From: Halothiobacillus neapolitanus c2
GTDB lineage: Bacteria > Pseudomonadota > Gammaproteobacteria > Halothiobacillales > Halothiobacillaceae
Assembly: GCF_000024765.1 (NCBI RefSeq)
Contig: NC_013422.1
Coordinates: 496,001-560,000, forward strand
Length of the DNA: 64,000 nucleotides
Direction: 5' to 3'
Shown here: piece by piece, positions 16,390-25,677 of the stretch
How the letters are laid out: each line of letters starts with the position of its first letter
Numbering within the stretch: position 1 is the stretch's first letter
Translations under genes and position numbers: made by a program
Notes under the pieces: model-generated
Database searches by the model: none
Seen by the model: the letters and a program-made list of their open reading frames with translations, nothing else
Told to the model about the DNA's origin: nothing

Positions 16390-19300
16390 ATGACCAGCCC
16401 TGCAGACACTTTTCTCGATCTGTCCACATCCGTTCTGCGGGACCTTGTGGCTGGCCAGTCGCCGAAGGATCTTGCTGCGCGTATTTGTCTTCGGATAGAG
16501 CAGATGCGCCCGGGAAGAATCGCCAGCGTCATGTGGGCGGGCGACGGCGACGAAAGGCTGCACGTGTTTGCCGCACCCAGCGCGCCTCAGGGGCTTATTG
16601 ATCAGCTCGATGGCTTGACGCCCGGTGCGCATGCCGGTTCATGTGGCAGCGCGGCTCATTCCGGAGTACCCGCCTTGGTGTCCGATATCGAAACGGACAG
16701 TCGTTGGGATGATTTGCGCCCGCTGGCGCAGCAATGGCATCTTCGTTCCTGCTGGTCTTTACCTCTGTTCCATAATGATCGGTTGCTGGGCACCTTTGCC
16801 TTGTCCGGGATGGTTTCGGATGTGCCTACGGATGACGATATCCTGCTGCTTCAGTTTGCGGCGACGCTTGTCAGTGCCCTGTTGCATCACGAGTATCAGA
16901 TGATGCAACGCCAGCGGTTGACCGATCAGAAAAGCCGCTTGATCGATTTCAATCACATGTTGGCGAAGGTAAACCAGAAGATCGTTTCGGTCGAGAGTGA
17001 GCGAGAACTGTTGCAACCGCTCTGTGATCTTGCCGTGCGCTACGCCCATCTGAAGCTGGTTTTGCTCGCTCGCCCCGATGAAACCCTCCGATTCCGCTTT
17101 CTGGCCGCCTCAGGGGCGACCGGCTATACCGACGGTTTGTACATTTCAGCCGACCCCGATTTGCCGGAAGGGCAGGGTACGATGGGTCGAACCTGGCGTT
17201 CGGAGCAAGCCTATTTCAATACTTCTTTCGAACATTCCGAGTTTTTGCAGCCGTGGCAATCGAGGGCGCGTCAATTCGGGTTGAAGGCAACCGCCACATT
17301 GCCTGTTTTACGCGGCGGTAAAATGTTCGCCGTGCTGGCCGTTTATCACGCAGAACCCGATGTCTTTGATGGGCCATTGCAGGATGTACTTCGAGAACTG
17401 GCTTTGAGCATATCGCGTGGGCTGGATCGGCTGGATGCCCGGAAGCTGCAAAACGCTCTGTTCAACAACGCGTTTGTTGGTGTATTTCTGGTGCAGGGTC
17501 GAGTGATCAAAAGCTGTAATCCCCAGGCAGCGCACATGTTCGGTTACAGCCTTGACGACATGGTGGGGATGCCGGTTCGGGATTTTTTTGCCAGCGATAT
17601 TGAATATGCCCGTCTAGACAAAGCCTTTTCCAAAATGAGCAAATCGCAGGTCGTGCAACGGCAATCGATGGTTTGTGTGCGTCGGGACAGGAAATTGTTG
17701 CAATGTGATGTCTCGGGTCGAATGTTTATCGATAACGAGGGCGAACATAGCGTTTGGACTGTTCTGGATGCGACCGAGCGTGAGACGCAGGCACAACGTT
17801 TGCACCGTATTGCCGGTTTCCGGGAGCTATTATCAGAGCTCAATCAGTTCAGTGCCGATCCGGCCAACATGCAGCAAGTCAAAGACCATGATTTGTACGA
17901 CTTTGTCTGCCAAGTCCTGAGTCAGAACAATGCGCTGAAACTGGTCTGGATCGGTTCGCCGCTGCCAGGTGGCGGCGGTTTTGATGTTCTTGCATCCTCG
18001 GGCGAGCTGAATTGGCATTCGGATTGTCTCCCCATGCAGAGTGAGCAGCCGTTGTCTTCCGGAAAATTGATGAGAGAGCATACGGCTCAGCGCTGCTGGC
18101 ACGAAAATCAAACCATACTCCTCACATACGAGATCCCTTCGACAGATGGTCGAGGGGGGCAAAGTGTTGCGCGAAGTACCGTTTCCTTGCCGATTCATAT
18201 AGATGGCACACTGACGGCGGTGCTTACGATATGCGGTCACAGTGAAGACATCCTCGATCAGGACGCTATTTCATTTTTTGATAACCTCGTGCTGAATATC
18301 GAGCGTGGTTTGCAGAACATCCGGCAGCGCAACCAGATCATGCGCCTGCAAGGCTTGTATCGTGCGCTCATGCAGCAGGCAGACGTTGTGCTGCGCGCGC
18401 AAACAGTGCCCGATATGCTCTTTGGCACCTGCGAAAAACTGGTACAAGAAACCCCTTTTAATGCCATCTACTTGAGAAAGCCAAATGCCGATGGCGTCAT
18501 GGATGTCCTCGCTTCTACCGGTAGTGGCGCCGCAGCGTTGCAAAATGTCATCTCAGTGGTGGCCGAGGATGCACGAGATCAGCTTATCGTGCGCGCATGG
18601 CTGACCCAGAAAACAGCCATTGAAAATGATTTGTTGGGTAACGCGCGCCTCGCGGAATACCATCCGTTTCTCAGAGCGCATCGGTGGCATTCAGCATTGG
18701 TCACGCCCGTAAGACGCGGCGGAGAGCTATGGTCGGTTATGGGCTTTGTCTGTGAAGATCATGACGTCTTCGATCCTCAAACCGTCGAGCTGTGTGAACG
18801 GGTAGCCGAACTGTTGGGGCGTGGTTTGGATGAATTGGACAACAAACAGCGTCTCGTTTCACTTCAGTCCGAAGAGGCTTATCGCGCCCGACATGATCGC
18901 CTGACCGATCTGCCCAACCGCTTCGCCCTGGAGCAATATTTACCTCAAGCGCTTGCACGGTCTAAAAAGAATGGTCGGATGCTGGCGCTTGGGATGATGG
19001 ATCTGGATGATTTCAAACCAGTCAACGATCAGTTCGGGCATGAAACGGGTGATCGCCTTTTAAGAGAGCTGGCGGGGCGCTTGCGTGCACGTCTGCGCGC
19101 GCAAGATTTCCTGGTGCGTCTGGGTGGGGATGAATTCGTCGTCGTGATCGGCGATATCGATCCGGATCATGCCATAGCCCATCTGCAATTGGCGCTCAGC
19201 CGTCTGCACGAAGCGGTTGAAGAAGGTTTTGAAGAAGGTTTTGAAGTAGCCCCGGATCGGTTCGCAACCGTTGGTTTGTCCGGTGGGTTCGCCCTATACC

Positions 19301-19425
19301 CGAAGGACGGTGAGGATGGCGACACCCTGCTGCGCAAGGCCGACGCCACCATGTATCAGTCTAAAACGCGGAAAAATACCCGAGCGCAGTGGTGGCAGTT
19401 GTTCGATCAGGAAGGCATTGTTTGA
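16390..19425 (+). CDS. Multi-GAF/PAS diguanylate cyclase
   Basis: A 1011-aa cytoplasmic sensor without membrane segments. By sequence it appears to consist of two N-terminal GAF domains (about 10-165 and 185-345), a PAS domain (about 350-470, NAFVGVFLVQGRVIKSCNPQ), two further GAF domains (about 480-640 and 650-820) and a C-terminal GGDEF domain (about 840-1005). The active-site motif GGDEF is intact at 912-916, and RAQD five residues earlier is a complete inhibitory I-site, so product feedback by cyclic di-GMP is expected. No EAL or HD-GYP domain is present. A 12-nt tandem duplication near the end (19219-19242) makes a repeated EEGF peptide. The signal sensed is unknown. Confidence 0.9.
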   Translation: MTSPADTFLDLSTSVLRDLVAGQSPKDLAARICLRIEQMRPGRIASVMWAGDGDERLHVFAAPSAPQGLIDQLDGLTPGAHAGSCGSAAHSGVPALVSDIETDSRWDDLRPLAQQWHLRSCWSLPLFHNDRLLGTFALSGMVSDVPTDDDILLLQFAATLVSALLHHEYQMMQRQRLTDQKSRLIDFNHMLAKVNQKIVSVESERELLQPLCDLAVRYAHLKLVLLARPDETLRFRFLAASGATGYTDGLYISADPDLPEGQGTMGRTWRSEQAYFNTSFEHSEFLQPWQSRARQFGLKATATLPVLRGGKMFAVLAVYHAEPDVFDGPLQDVLRELALSISRGLDRLDARKLQNALFNNAFVGVFLVQGRVIKSCNPQAAHMFGYSLDDMVGMPVRDFFASDIEYARLDKAFSKMSKSQVVQRQSMVCVRRDRKLLQCDVSGRMFIDNEGEHSVWTVLDATERETQAQRLHRIAGFRELLSELNQFSADPANMQQVKDHDLYDFVCQVLSQNNALKLVWIGSPLPGGGGFDVLASSGELNWHSDCLPMQSEQPLSSGKLMREHTAQRCWHENQTILLTYEIPSTDGRGGQSVARSTVSLPIHIDGTLTAVLTICGHSEDILDQDAISFFDNLVLNIERGLQNIRQRNQIMRLQGLYRALMQQADVVLRAQTVPDMLFGTCEKLVQETPFNAIYLRKPNADGVMDVLASTGSGAAALQNVISVVAEDARDQLIVRAWLTQKTAIENDLLGNARLAEYHPFLRAHRWHSALVTPVRRGGELWSVMGFVCEDHDVFDPQTVELCERVAELLGRGLDELDNKQRLVSLQSEEAYRARHDRLTDLPNRFALEQYLPQALARSKKNGRMLALGMMDLDDFKPVNDQFGHETGDRLLRELAGRLRARLRAQDFLVRLGGDEFVVVIGDIDPDHAIAHLQLALSRLHEAVEEGFEEGFEVAPDRFATVGLSGGFALYPKDGEDGDTLLRKADATMYQSKTRKNTRAQWWQLFDQEGIV

Positions 19426-19464
19426 CTCCATTCCTTCTGTTTTGTACAAGGGCATTTCGAAATA

Positions 19465-19831
19465 CCCGTGATTCGTCGTTCCCGCGAAAGCGGGAACCCA
19501 GAAAAATCAAGGCGCCAGATTCCCGCCTACGCGGGAAAGACTGGTTTTTCGAGATACCCGTGATTCGTCGTTCCCGAGAAAGCGGGAACCCAGAAAAAAC
19601 AAGGCGCTGGATTCCCGCCTGCGCGGGAATGACTGGTTTTTCGAAATACCCGTGATTCGTCGTTCCCGCGAAAGCGGGAACCCAGAAAAATCAAGGCGCT
19701 GGATTCCCGCCTACGCGGGAATGACTGGTTTTTCGAGCTACCCGTGATTCGTCGTTCCCGCGAAAGCGGAAACCCAGAAAATCAAGGCGCTGGATTCCCG
19801 CCTACGCAGGAATGACTGGGTTTTCGAGCTT
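19465..19831. repeat. Four tandem 92-bp double-hairpin repeats
   Basis: Units begin at 19465, 19557, 19649 and 19741 with exactly 92-nt period and few mismatches. Each carries two palindromes, TTCCCGCGAAAGCGGGAA and ATTCCCGCCTACGCGGGAAT, joined by a spacer with CCAGAAAAATCAAGGCGCTG. A fifth copy is inverted at 1678-1775. The array fills most of the 491-nt gap between the cyclase and the polysaccharide locus. Short frames within it are products of the repeat, not genes. Confidence 0.95.
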
Positions 19832-19916
19832 CCCCCTGGTATCTGATACTGGTTTTTGGTTTATCACCCCAGATTAAACCGCTATCATGCCGTCTTTCGT
19901 TCAATAAGAATCCCGT

Positions 19917-20708
19917 ATGAATTCCCGTTCCGGTGATACCCGATCCGATATCGTTCGCGCGTTGGCCAACATGCCCGCCGCGTTGTTTCTTTCTTGGAGT
20001 GATACCAAAGCACGCTACAAGCGCAGCATGCTGGGGCCGTTCTGGCTCACACTCGGCACAGCTATTGGTGTCGGGGGTTTGGGCTTCGTTTGGAGCACCC
20101 TGTTCAAGATGGACAAGGCGCAGTTCATTCCGTTGCTCACCGTGGGTTTGATTCTCTGGGGGTTTATTGCCGGAATCATCACCGAAAGCAGTCAGGTATT
20201 TGTGCAGAACGCGCAGCTTATTCGCAATGTGCAATTGCCGATGTTCTTTCATCCGTTGAAACTCATTTTGCGGCACCTGATTAACCTGGCGCATAACGCT
20301 GTCGTGATTGTTATCGTGTTCCTCATTTACCCGCCGGAATGGCACTGGAGTGCGTGGCTGGCGTTGCCTGCCTTTTTGCTGACTGTTCTTAATTTAAGTT
20401 GGATGAGCTTGTTTGTCGGCATGTTCGCCGCTCGATATCGCGATACCGAAACGGCCATCACCAACTTCATGCCGCTACTGTTTTTCATGTCGCCGGTATT
20501 GTTCAAAGCCGAGCAACTGGGCGTGGGTAGCTGGATTGTTTGGCTCAACCCGTTCAGCTATTTCATTTCAACCGTGCGCGATCCGCTGCTGGGGCACCCG
20601 AGCCCGTGGTTCGTCTGGCCGGTGCTTTTGGGTATGACCGTGATCGGCTGGCTCGTGACCCTCTGGCTGTTTCACACCCGCCGCACCCGCATCCCGTATT
20701 GGATTTAA
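19917..20708 (+). CDS. wzm: Polysaccharide ABC exporter permease (Wzm-like)
   Basis: A 263-aa ABC-2-type inner-membrane protein with about six helices. The start region LFLSWSDTKARYKRSMLGPFWLTL is the amphipathic gate-helix region typical of Wzm/RfbA permeases, and the C-terminal half contains FMPLLFFMSPVLFKAEQLG and LNPFSYFISTVRDPLLG. It would form the membrane channel that flips an undecaprenyl-linked polysaccharide, with the ATPase encoded 3 nt downstream. This is the first gene of the polysaccharide locus; the 80 nt before it and after the tandem repeats hold only a weak possible promoter around 19861-19888. Confidence 0.92.
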   Translation: MNSRSGDTRSDIVRALANMPAALFLSWSDTKARYKRSMLGPFWLTLGTAIGVGGLGFVWSTLFKMDKAQFIPLLTVGLILWGFIAGIITESSQVFVQNAQLIRNVQLPMFFHPLKLILRHLINLAHNAVVIVIVFLIYPPEWHWSAWLALPAFLLTVLNLSWMSLFVGMFAARYRDTETAITNFMPLLFFMSPVLFKAEQLGVGSWIVWLNPFSYFISTVRDPLLGHPSPWFVWPVLLGMTVIGWLVTLWLFHTRRTRIPYWI

Positions 20709-20711
20709 CCC

Positions 20712-21440
20712 ATGGCGCATCTAATTTTCGAGCATGTATCGATCCGATACCCCATCTATAACGCGCGCGCGCAATCGCTGCGGCATCAATTCATGCGGAT
20801 CGCCACCGGTGGGAAAATCGCCGCAGAAGCAGGGCAAACTGTCGCGGTCACCGCACTGGATGATGTCAGCTTCGAGTTGAAAAGTGGCGATTCGATCGGC
20901 TTGATCGGCCATAACGGTGCCGGTAAAAGCACGTTACTGCGCACCATGGCAGGCATTTACACACCGGATAGCGGGCGAGTAATCCGCGAAGGCCGCACGG
21001 CAACAGTGCTGGAAATCGGTTCGGGCATGGACCCCGAGTTGTCCGGTTATGAGAATATCCTGCGTATGGGCATGCTCATGGGTATTCCACTCAAGGAAAT
21101 GCGCACGAAAATACCGGATATCGAGGAATTTACCGAATTGGGTGATTTTCTCAGCCTGCCCGTGCGTACCTATTCGTCCGGCATGACCATGCGGCTCATG
21201 TTCGCCGTTGCTACCAGTGGCCAGCCGGAAATCCTGCTGGTCGATGAAATGTTCGGCACGGGCGATGCCGGGTTTCAGGAAAAAGCCAAAGCCCGCATGC
21301 GTGATCTGATCGCGAATGCCGAAATTTTCGTGTTCGCCTCGCACGATCACAAACTTCTGGGGGAATTGTGTGATCGGGTATTCGAGTTGAGCCATGGCAA
21401 AGTAATCGTGGCTACAGATTTTAATAAAAAAGAGAATTGA
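20712..21440 (+). CDS. wzt: Polysaccharide ABC exporter ATPase (Wzt-like, no carbohydrate-binding domain)
   Basis: A 242-aa nucleotide-binding protein. Walker A is GHNGAGKST, the signature region is RTYSSGMTMRLMFAVATS, Walker B is ILLVDEMFGTGD, and the H-loop is in FASHDHK. The sequence ends soon after the ATPase domain, whereas Wzt proteins that read chain-end modifications (E. coli O9a, O8) carry a further 170 or so residues of beta-sandwich. It therefore resembles KpsT or the Klebsiella O2a type, in which export does not depend on a terminal cap. It pairs with the preceding permease. Confidence 0.92.
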   Translation: MAHLIFEHVSIRYPIYNARAQSLRHQFMRIATGGKIAAEAGQTVAVTALDDVSFELKSGDSIGLIGHNGAGKSTLLRTMAGIYTPDSGRVIREGRTATVLEIGSGMDPELSGYENILRMGMLMGIPLKEMRTKIPDIEEFTELGDFLSLPVRTYSSGMTMRLMFAVATSGQPEILLVDEMFGTGDAGFQEKAKARMRDLIANAEIFVFASHDHKLLGELCDRVFELSHGKVIVATDFNKKEN

Positions 21441-21444
21441 TCCG

Positions 21445-22881
21445 ATGATCTATCCATTCATATTAAGTGGCGGCGCAGGCACCCGTTTGTGGCCCGCTTC
21501 ACGCAAGGCATTCCCCAAACCGTTTATGCCCTTGGTCGATGGGCAGACCCTGTTTGATAAAACGATTGAACGGATCAAACAGCTTCCCTCTGCCGGGCCG
21601 TTGACCGTAATCACTAATGAATCGCTCCGTTTCCTCACGGCGGATGCTCTGCGTGGCTCTGTAGCCAAACAGCCACGTTTATTGCTGGAACCAACCGGGA
21701 AAAATACGGCAGCAGCAATTGCTTTGGCCGCACTGGATTTGCAAATTCGTGCAGGCTCTGACGCATTGATGCTCATCTTGCCAGCAGATCATCTGATCGC
21801 GGAAGTTGGCGCATTTTCCGAGGCCGTTCAAGTGGCGGAAAACGTCGCTAATCAAGATTGGTTGGTCACCTTTGGGATCACTCCGCAATCACCGGAAACC
21901 GGCTTCGGTTATATAGAGCGTGATGCGCAACCACTCGCTCTTGAAGAAGGTGTCGCTTATCGCGTTCGCAAGTTTGTTGAAAAACCGGATCGTGAGACGG
22001 CTCAAGCGTATATCGACTCAGGTCGCTACTCCTGGAATGGCGGCATGTTCTGCTTCAAGGTCAGCACGATCCTCGCCGAGTTCGAACGCCATGCGCCCGA
22101 GTTGCTCGCGGCTTGCCAGGTCGCGGTTGAGCATGCCAATCAGATACACGTGGCCGGAATGGACATGGTTGAATTCAAGGCAGATGATTTTGAACGAATG
22201 GCGGATATCTCAATTGATTACGCCATCATGGAGCGCTCCGAGCGCGTTGCCGTTGTTGCCGCCGATATGGGTTGGTCCGACATCGGTTCCTGGACAGCTT
22301 TTGCCGATGCGTCCCCTTCTAATGCCGAGGGTAATGTATTTGATGGGGAAGTGATCGCTATCAACACAAATAACTGTCTTGTTCGTAGTCCGCATCGCCT
22401 CGTGGCGACCGTGGGTGTCGAAAATCTAATTGTGGTTGATACGCCCGACGCATTGTTAATCGCCCACAAAGATCACGCTCAAGACGTGCGCGACGTGGTA
22501 GCCGAACTCAAGGCGCGCGGTCATGAAAGCCATCTTCTTCACCAAACCGTACACCGCCCTTGGGGCACCTATACCGTGCTTGAAGAAGGCGAGCGTTTCA
22601 AAATGAAGCGCATCGAAGTCAAACCCGGCGCAACGCTCTCCTTGCAGATGCACCATCATCGCAGTGAGCACTGGATTGTCGTTAACGGCATGGCGCGCGT
22701 CACCAATGGCGACAAGGTGTTTTTATTGAATACCAATGAATCTACATTCATTCCCGCAGGGCATATGCACCGATTGGAAAACCCCGGTGTGATCAATCTG
22801 GTGATGATCGAAGTGCAAAGCGGCGATTACTTGGGTGAAGACGACATTGTCCGCGCGCAAGACAACTATGGGCGCTCTTGA
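21445..22881 (+). CDS. manC: Mannose-1-phosphate guanylyltransferase / mannose-6-phosphate isomerase
   Basis: A bifunctional 478-aa enzyme of the type II ManC/AlgA/WbpW family. The N-terminal nucleotidyltransferase domain begins with [21 protein letters not shown] and includes FVEKPD and NGGMFCFK. The C-terminal cupin domain (about 370-470) carries [12 protein letters not shown], the metal-binding [15 protein letters not shown] and [15 protein letters not shown], which belong to the isomerase. It converts fructose-6-phosphate to mannose-6-phosphate and mannose-1-phosphate to GDP-mannose, with the phosphomannomutase encoded directly downstream supplying the middle step. The start overlaps nothing, 4 nt after wzt. 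Confidence 0.95.
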   Translation: MIYPFILSGGAGTRLWPASRKAFPKPFMPLVDGQTLFDKTIERIKQLPSAGPLTVITNESLRFLTADALRGSVAKQPRLLLEPTGKNTAAAIALAALDLQIRAGSDALMLILPADHLIAEVGAFSEAVQVAENVANQDWLVTFGITPQSPETGFGYIERDAQPLALEEGVAYRVRKFVEKPDRETAQAYIDSGRYSWNGGMFCFKVSTILAEFERHAPELLAACQVAVEHANQIHVAGMDMVEFKADDFERMADISIDYAIMERSERVAVVAADMGWSDIGSWTAFADASPSNAEGNVFDGEVIAINTNNCLVRSPHRLVATVGVENLIVVDTPDALLIAHKDHAQDVRDVVAELKARGHESHLLHQTVHRPWGTYTVLEEGERFKMKRIEVKPGATLSLQMHHHRSEHWIVVNGMARVTNGDKVFLLNTNESTFIPAGHMHRLENPGVINLVMIEVQSGDYLGEDDIVRAQDNYGRS

Positions 22882-22882
22882 T

Positions 22883-24364
22883 ATGGACTTGACTTGCTTC
22901 AAAGCCTACGACATTCGCGGCCAAGTGCCCGCGCAACTCGATGCCGAACTCGCCTACCGTATCGGGCGCGCGTTTGTTGATGAAATCAATCCCGGCACCG
23001 TCGTGGTCGGATACGATGTGCGCCTCGAAAGCCCCATGCTGGCCGAAGCCTTGATGCGCGGCATCACCGAGGCGGGCGCTGATGTCATCGACATCGGCCT
23101 GTGCGGCACCGAAGAAGTCTATTTCCAGACCTTTCACCGCGAAGCGCAAGGCGTAGGCGGCGGCATCATGGTTACCGCCAGCCACAATCCCAAGGGCTAC
23201 AACGGCATGAAGCTCGTGCGCGAAGGCGCGCGCCCCGTTAGTGGCGACACCGGCCTGTTCGCCATCCGCGACAGCATCGCAAATCCCCCCTCTTCCCTCG
23301 CGGGAGAGGGGGGGCTTCGCCAGCTTCGCGTTGGGGGTGATGAGTGGCGTCATGATGCTCGTGCGGATTCAACCCCCTCTCCCCTAGTGGGAGAGGGATG
23401 GGGTGAGGGGGAAAACACACCAAAGCCACACGGCAAAATCACCACCGACACCAATAAAGCCGCCTACATCCAACATCTGCTCGGCTACATAGACCACCGC
23501 GCCCTCAAACCGCTCAAAATCGTGGCCGACCCCGGCAATGGCGGTGCCGGCCCAGTCATGAGGCTGTTGGAAAAGCATCTGCCGTTCGATATTCACTACA
23601 TTCACGAACAGCCGGACGGCAACTTCCCAAACGGCGTCCCCAACCCGCTCTTGCCCGAAATGCGCGACGCGACCTCACAGGCTGTTATCGAACAAGGCGC
23701 TGATCTCGGTATCGCTTGGGATGGCGACTTTGATCGTTGCTTTTTGTTTGATGCCAAAGGCCGTTTCATCGAAGGTTATTATCTGGTTGGCTTGCTGGCC
23801 GAAACCCTGCTTGCCAAGCATCCCGGTGGAAAAATCATTCACGACCCGCGCCTGACTTGGAACACCATCGAGCAAGTAGAACAGGCGGGCGGCATCCCCA
23901 TCCAGTCCAAAACCGGCCACGCCTTCATCAAGCAGATCATGCGCGAGCAAGATGCCATTTACGGCGGCGAGATGAGCGCGCATCACTACTTCCGTGATTT
24001 CGGCTACTGCGATTCAGGCATGATCCCATGGCTACTTATCACCGAGCTCATGAGCAAAACCGGCAAAACGCTCGCCGAATTAGTGGATGAACGCATGGCG
24101 GCTTACCCCTGCAGCGGTGAAATCAATTATCGCATCGACGATGTACAGGGCACCATTGACCGCGTATTGGCTCACTTCTCCCCCATGAACCCCAAAATTG
24201 ATCGTACAGATGGCGTTAGCGTGGAGTTCGACGATTGGCGATTTAACTTAAGAGGTTCAAATACCGAGCCGCTGCTGCGACTGAATGTTGAGACTCGTAG
24301 TGATTCCTTGCTTTTGGAAAGGCAGATTTCAGTAGTCGAAAATTTAATTGGGAAGGATTTTTAA
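22883..24364 (+). CDS. manB: Phosphomannomutase with an in-frame repeat insertion
   Basis: A 493-aa alpha-D-phosphohexomutase of the ManB/CpsG type, about 40 residues longer than usual. ATG 22883 stands one base after the manC stop. Key elements are the phosphoserine loop (VTASHNP, Ser100), the metal-binding DGDFDR and the C-terminal phosphate loop [14 protein letters not shown]. Residues about 134-184 (DNA 23283-23415 for the core) do not belong to the family: they are translated from a GC-rich palindromic repeat (SSLAGEGG and [12 protein letters not shown]) and fall between domain 1 strands after [12 protein letters not shown]. The frame is maintained, so the enzyme may tolerate it as a surface loop. 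Function is the interconversion of mannose-6-phosphate and mannose-1-phosphate. Confidence 0.93.
   Translation: MDLTCFKAYDIRGQVPAQLDAELAYRIGRAFVDEINPGTVVVGYDVRLESPMLAEALMRGITEAGADVIDIGLCGTEEVYFQTFHREAQGVGGGIMVTASHNPKGYNGMKLVREGARPVSGDTGLFAIRDSIANPPSSLAGEGGLRQLRVGGDEWRHDARADSTPSPLVGEGWGEGENTPKPHGKITTDTNKAAYIQHLLGYIDHRALKPLKIVADPGNGGAGPVMRLLEKHLPFDIHYIHEQPDGNFPNGVPNPLLPEMRDATSQAVIEQGADLGIAWDGDFDRCFLFDAKGRFIEGYYLVGLLAETLLAKHPGGKIIHDPRLTWNTIEQVEQAGGIPIQSKTGHAFIKQIMREQDAIYGGEMSAHHYFRDFGYCDSGMIPWLLITELMSKTGKTLAELVDERMAAYPCSGEINYRIDDVQGTIDRVLAHFSPMNPKIDRTDGVSVEFDDWRFNLRGSNTEPLLRLNVETRSDSLLLERQISVVENLIGKDF
23283..23415. repeat. Palindromic repeat element inserted in frame within manB
   Basis: Two imperfect palindromes, CCCCCTCTTCCCTCGCGGGA with its complementary G-rich arm (23286-23314) and CCCCCTCTCCCCTAGTGGGA with GAGAGGG (23372-23397), flank a central segment. 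This CTCTCCC...GGGAGAGG type of repeat occurs widely in proteobacterial intergenic DNA; here it is read through as coding sequence. Confidence 0.82.
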
Positions 24365-25584
24365 TGCAAGAAAGTCAGGAGCCAATCTTCATCCATTCCC
24401 TATTTCGTTCTGGAAGTACTTGGATTTTTGATCGATTTCGGCGTGCCGGCACGAATTATTGGTGTTATCAGGAGCCATTTAATGAAATTCTCTCTCAGTT
24501 AAAAGATAGTCCTGAAACTGTTCTTGAAATTCATGAGAGTACAAGTTCTGTTTTACGGCACACGAAACTCGATAAACCTTATTTCTACGAATTTCATGCA
24601 ATTCGTGAACACATTGGCGATAGCTTTCAGAAATGCATCAGTTATGACAGCTTTTTCGATACTACAATATGCTCACAATTTGACGAATACACAGATATCC
24701 TGATTTGTCATGCGAAGGGGCGGCCAGTGCTCCAATGCTGCCGATCATTCGGTCGTTTACCACACTTGAAACGAAAATTTGGCGGGGTACATATTTACCT
24801 ATGGCGCAATCCATGGGATCAATGGTGGTCTTACCAGGTCAATGGTTATTTCGATACCGTGAATCTCGCCATTATAAATGCCATCAATCCACCGCCAATT
24901 ATCGCCCTCTTGCGTTCAGAGTTGTGCTTAGAAGAGGTTAGGAATAGTCGATTTGATCAAGAGTTTCAATGTTTTCAGCAGGTTGCCCTAGATGCCAAGA
25001 GTCGGTATTTGATCTTTTATGTTCTTTGGTTCTATAGCCTCATCGAGAACAAACAACTTTCTGATTTTGATATCAATATAGATCGACTCAGTGTTGATCC
25101 TGATTATCTGCAATCGATCTCTGACGTTCTTCTGGGTTTTGGCATACACGGGGTTGATCTTTCTGATTGTCATATCCCAATGGCCGTTTACACGGAAGAA
25201 GATCGCGCATTTTTCGAACCAATCGAGGATCTTGCCCATCAACTATTTGCGCGCGTGTATGACTCGGGCACTTTGTCTCAGGCGCTGCATTGGCAGCATG
25301 AATATCGGCCGAAAGGTATTGTTGAAGAGGGAAAATTGATTCGAGACGCTTCGAAGGCTCGTATGGTGGCACTTCGCTTTGCCGATACTGCATCTCAAGT
25401 GAATAAGCGCGCTAATCATCAGGAGGCCGGGGCTGTATACAACTTAACTAGTTGCCGGGAAGCTCTATTACGCGCTGAACAAGTAAGTAGTTTCGCCGTG
25501 GATTGTAATGATGAGTTGTATCGAGTTTACCAAAGCAATTCGTGGAAAATTACAAAGCCATTGCGTTGGATTAACAGGAAGTAG
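24364..25584 (+). CDS. Sulfotransferase-like protein in the polysaccharide locus
   Basis: A 406-aa protein whose ATG overlaps the manB stop (TAATG). The beginning FIHSLFRSGSTWIFDRFR fits the 5'-phosphosulfate loop of PAPS-dependent sulfotransferases, and YLWRNPWDQWWSYQVNGY at about 147 fits the second nucleotide-binding segment, but the rest is divergent. It has no membrane segment. The C-terminal tail (SNSWKITKPLRW) resembles a motif often found at the ends of glycosyltransferases in O-antigen loci. By eye it is more AT-rich than the flanking sugar-nucleotide genes, hinting at separate origin. A role in decorating the polysaccharide is possible; activity on PAPS is not shown. Confidence 0.65.
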   Translation: MQESQEPIFIHSLFRSGSTWIFDRFRRAGTNYWCYQEPFNEILSQLKDSPETVLEIHESTSSVLRHTKLDKPYFYEFHAIREHIGDSFQKCISYDSFFDTTICSQFDEYTDILICHAKGRPVLQCCRSFGRLPHLKRKFGGVHIYLWRNPWDQWWSYQVNGYFDTVNLAIINAINPPPIIALLRSELCLEEVRNSRFDQEFQCFQQVALDAKSRYLIFYVLWFYSLIENKQLSDFDINIDRLSVDPDYLQSISDVLLGFGIHGVDLSDCHIPMAVYTEEDRAFFEPIEDLAHQLFARVYDSGTLSQALHWQHEYRPKGIVEEGKLIRDASKARMVALRFADTASQVNKRANHQEAGAVYNLTSCREALLRAEQVSSFAVDCNDELYRVYQSNSWKITKPLRWINRK

Positions 25585-25677
25585 CGCGGACTTGGCCGTT
25601 GAGACGTTCTTTTTCAACATGGCTTGCCATACTTCGCGCCCCTTTTAAATTTTAGAAATAGTGAATAGGTGATCTAA

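Noticed and set aside
19389-19655. 88-codon frame in the tandem repeat array
   Set aside because: Most of it is translated repeat units (RKREPR-type peptides recurring every 92 nt), as expected from non-coding repeats of a period not divisible by stops.
19465-19831. The tandem repeats as a CRISPR array
   Set aside because: The 92-bp units are nearly identical throughout and have no unique spacers, and no cas gene is nearby.
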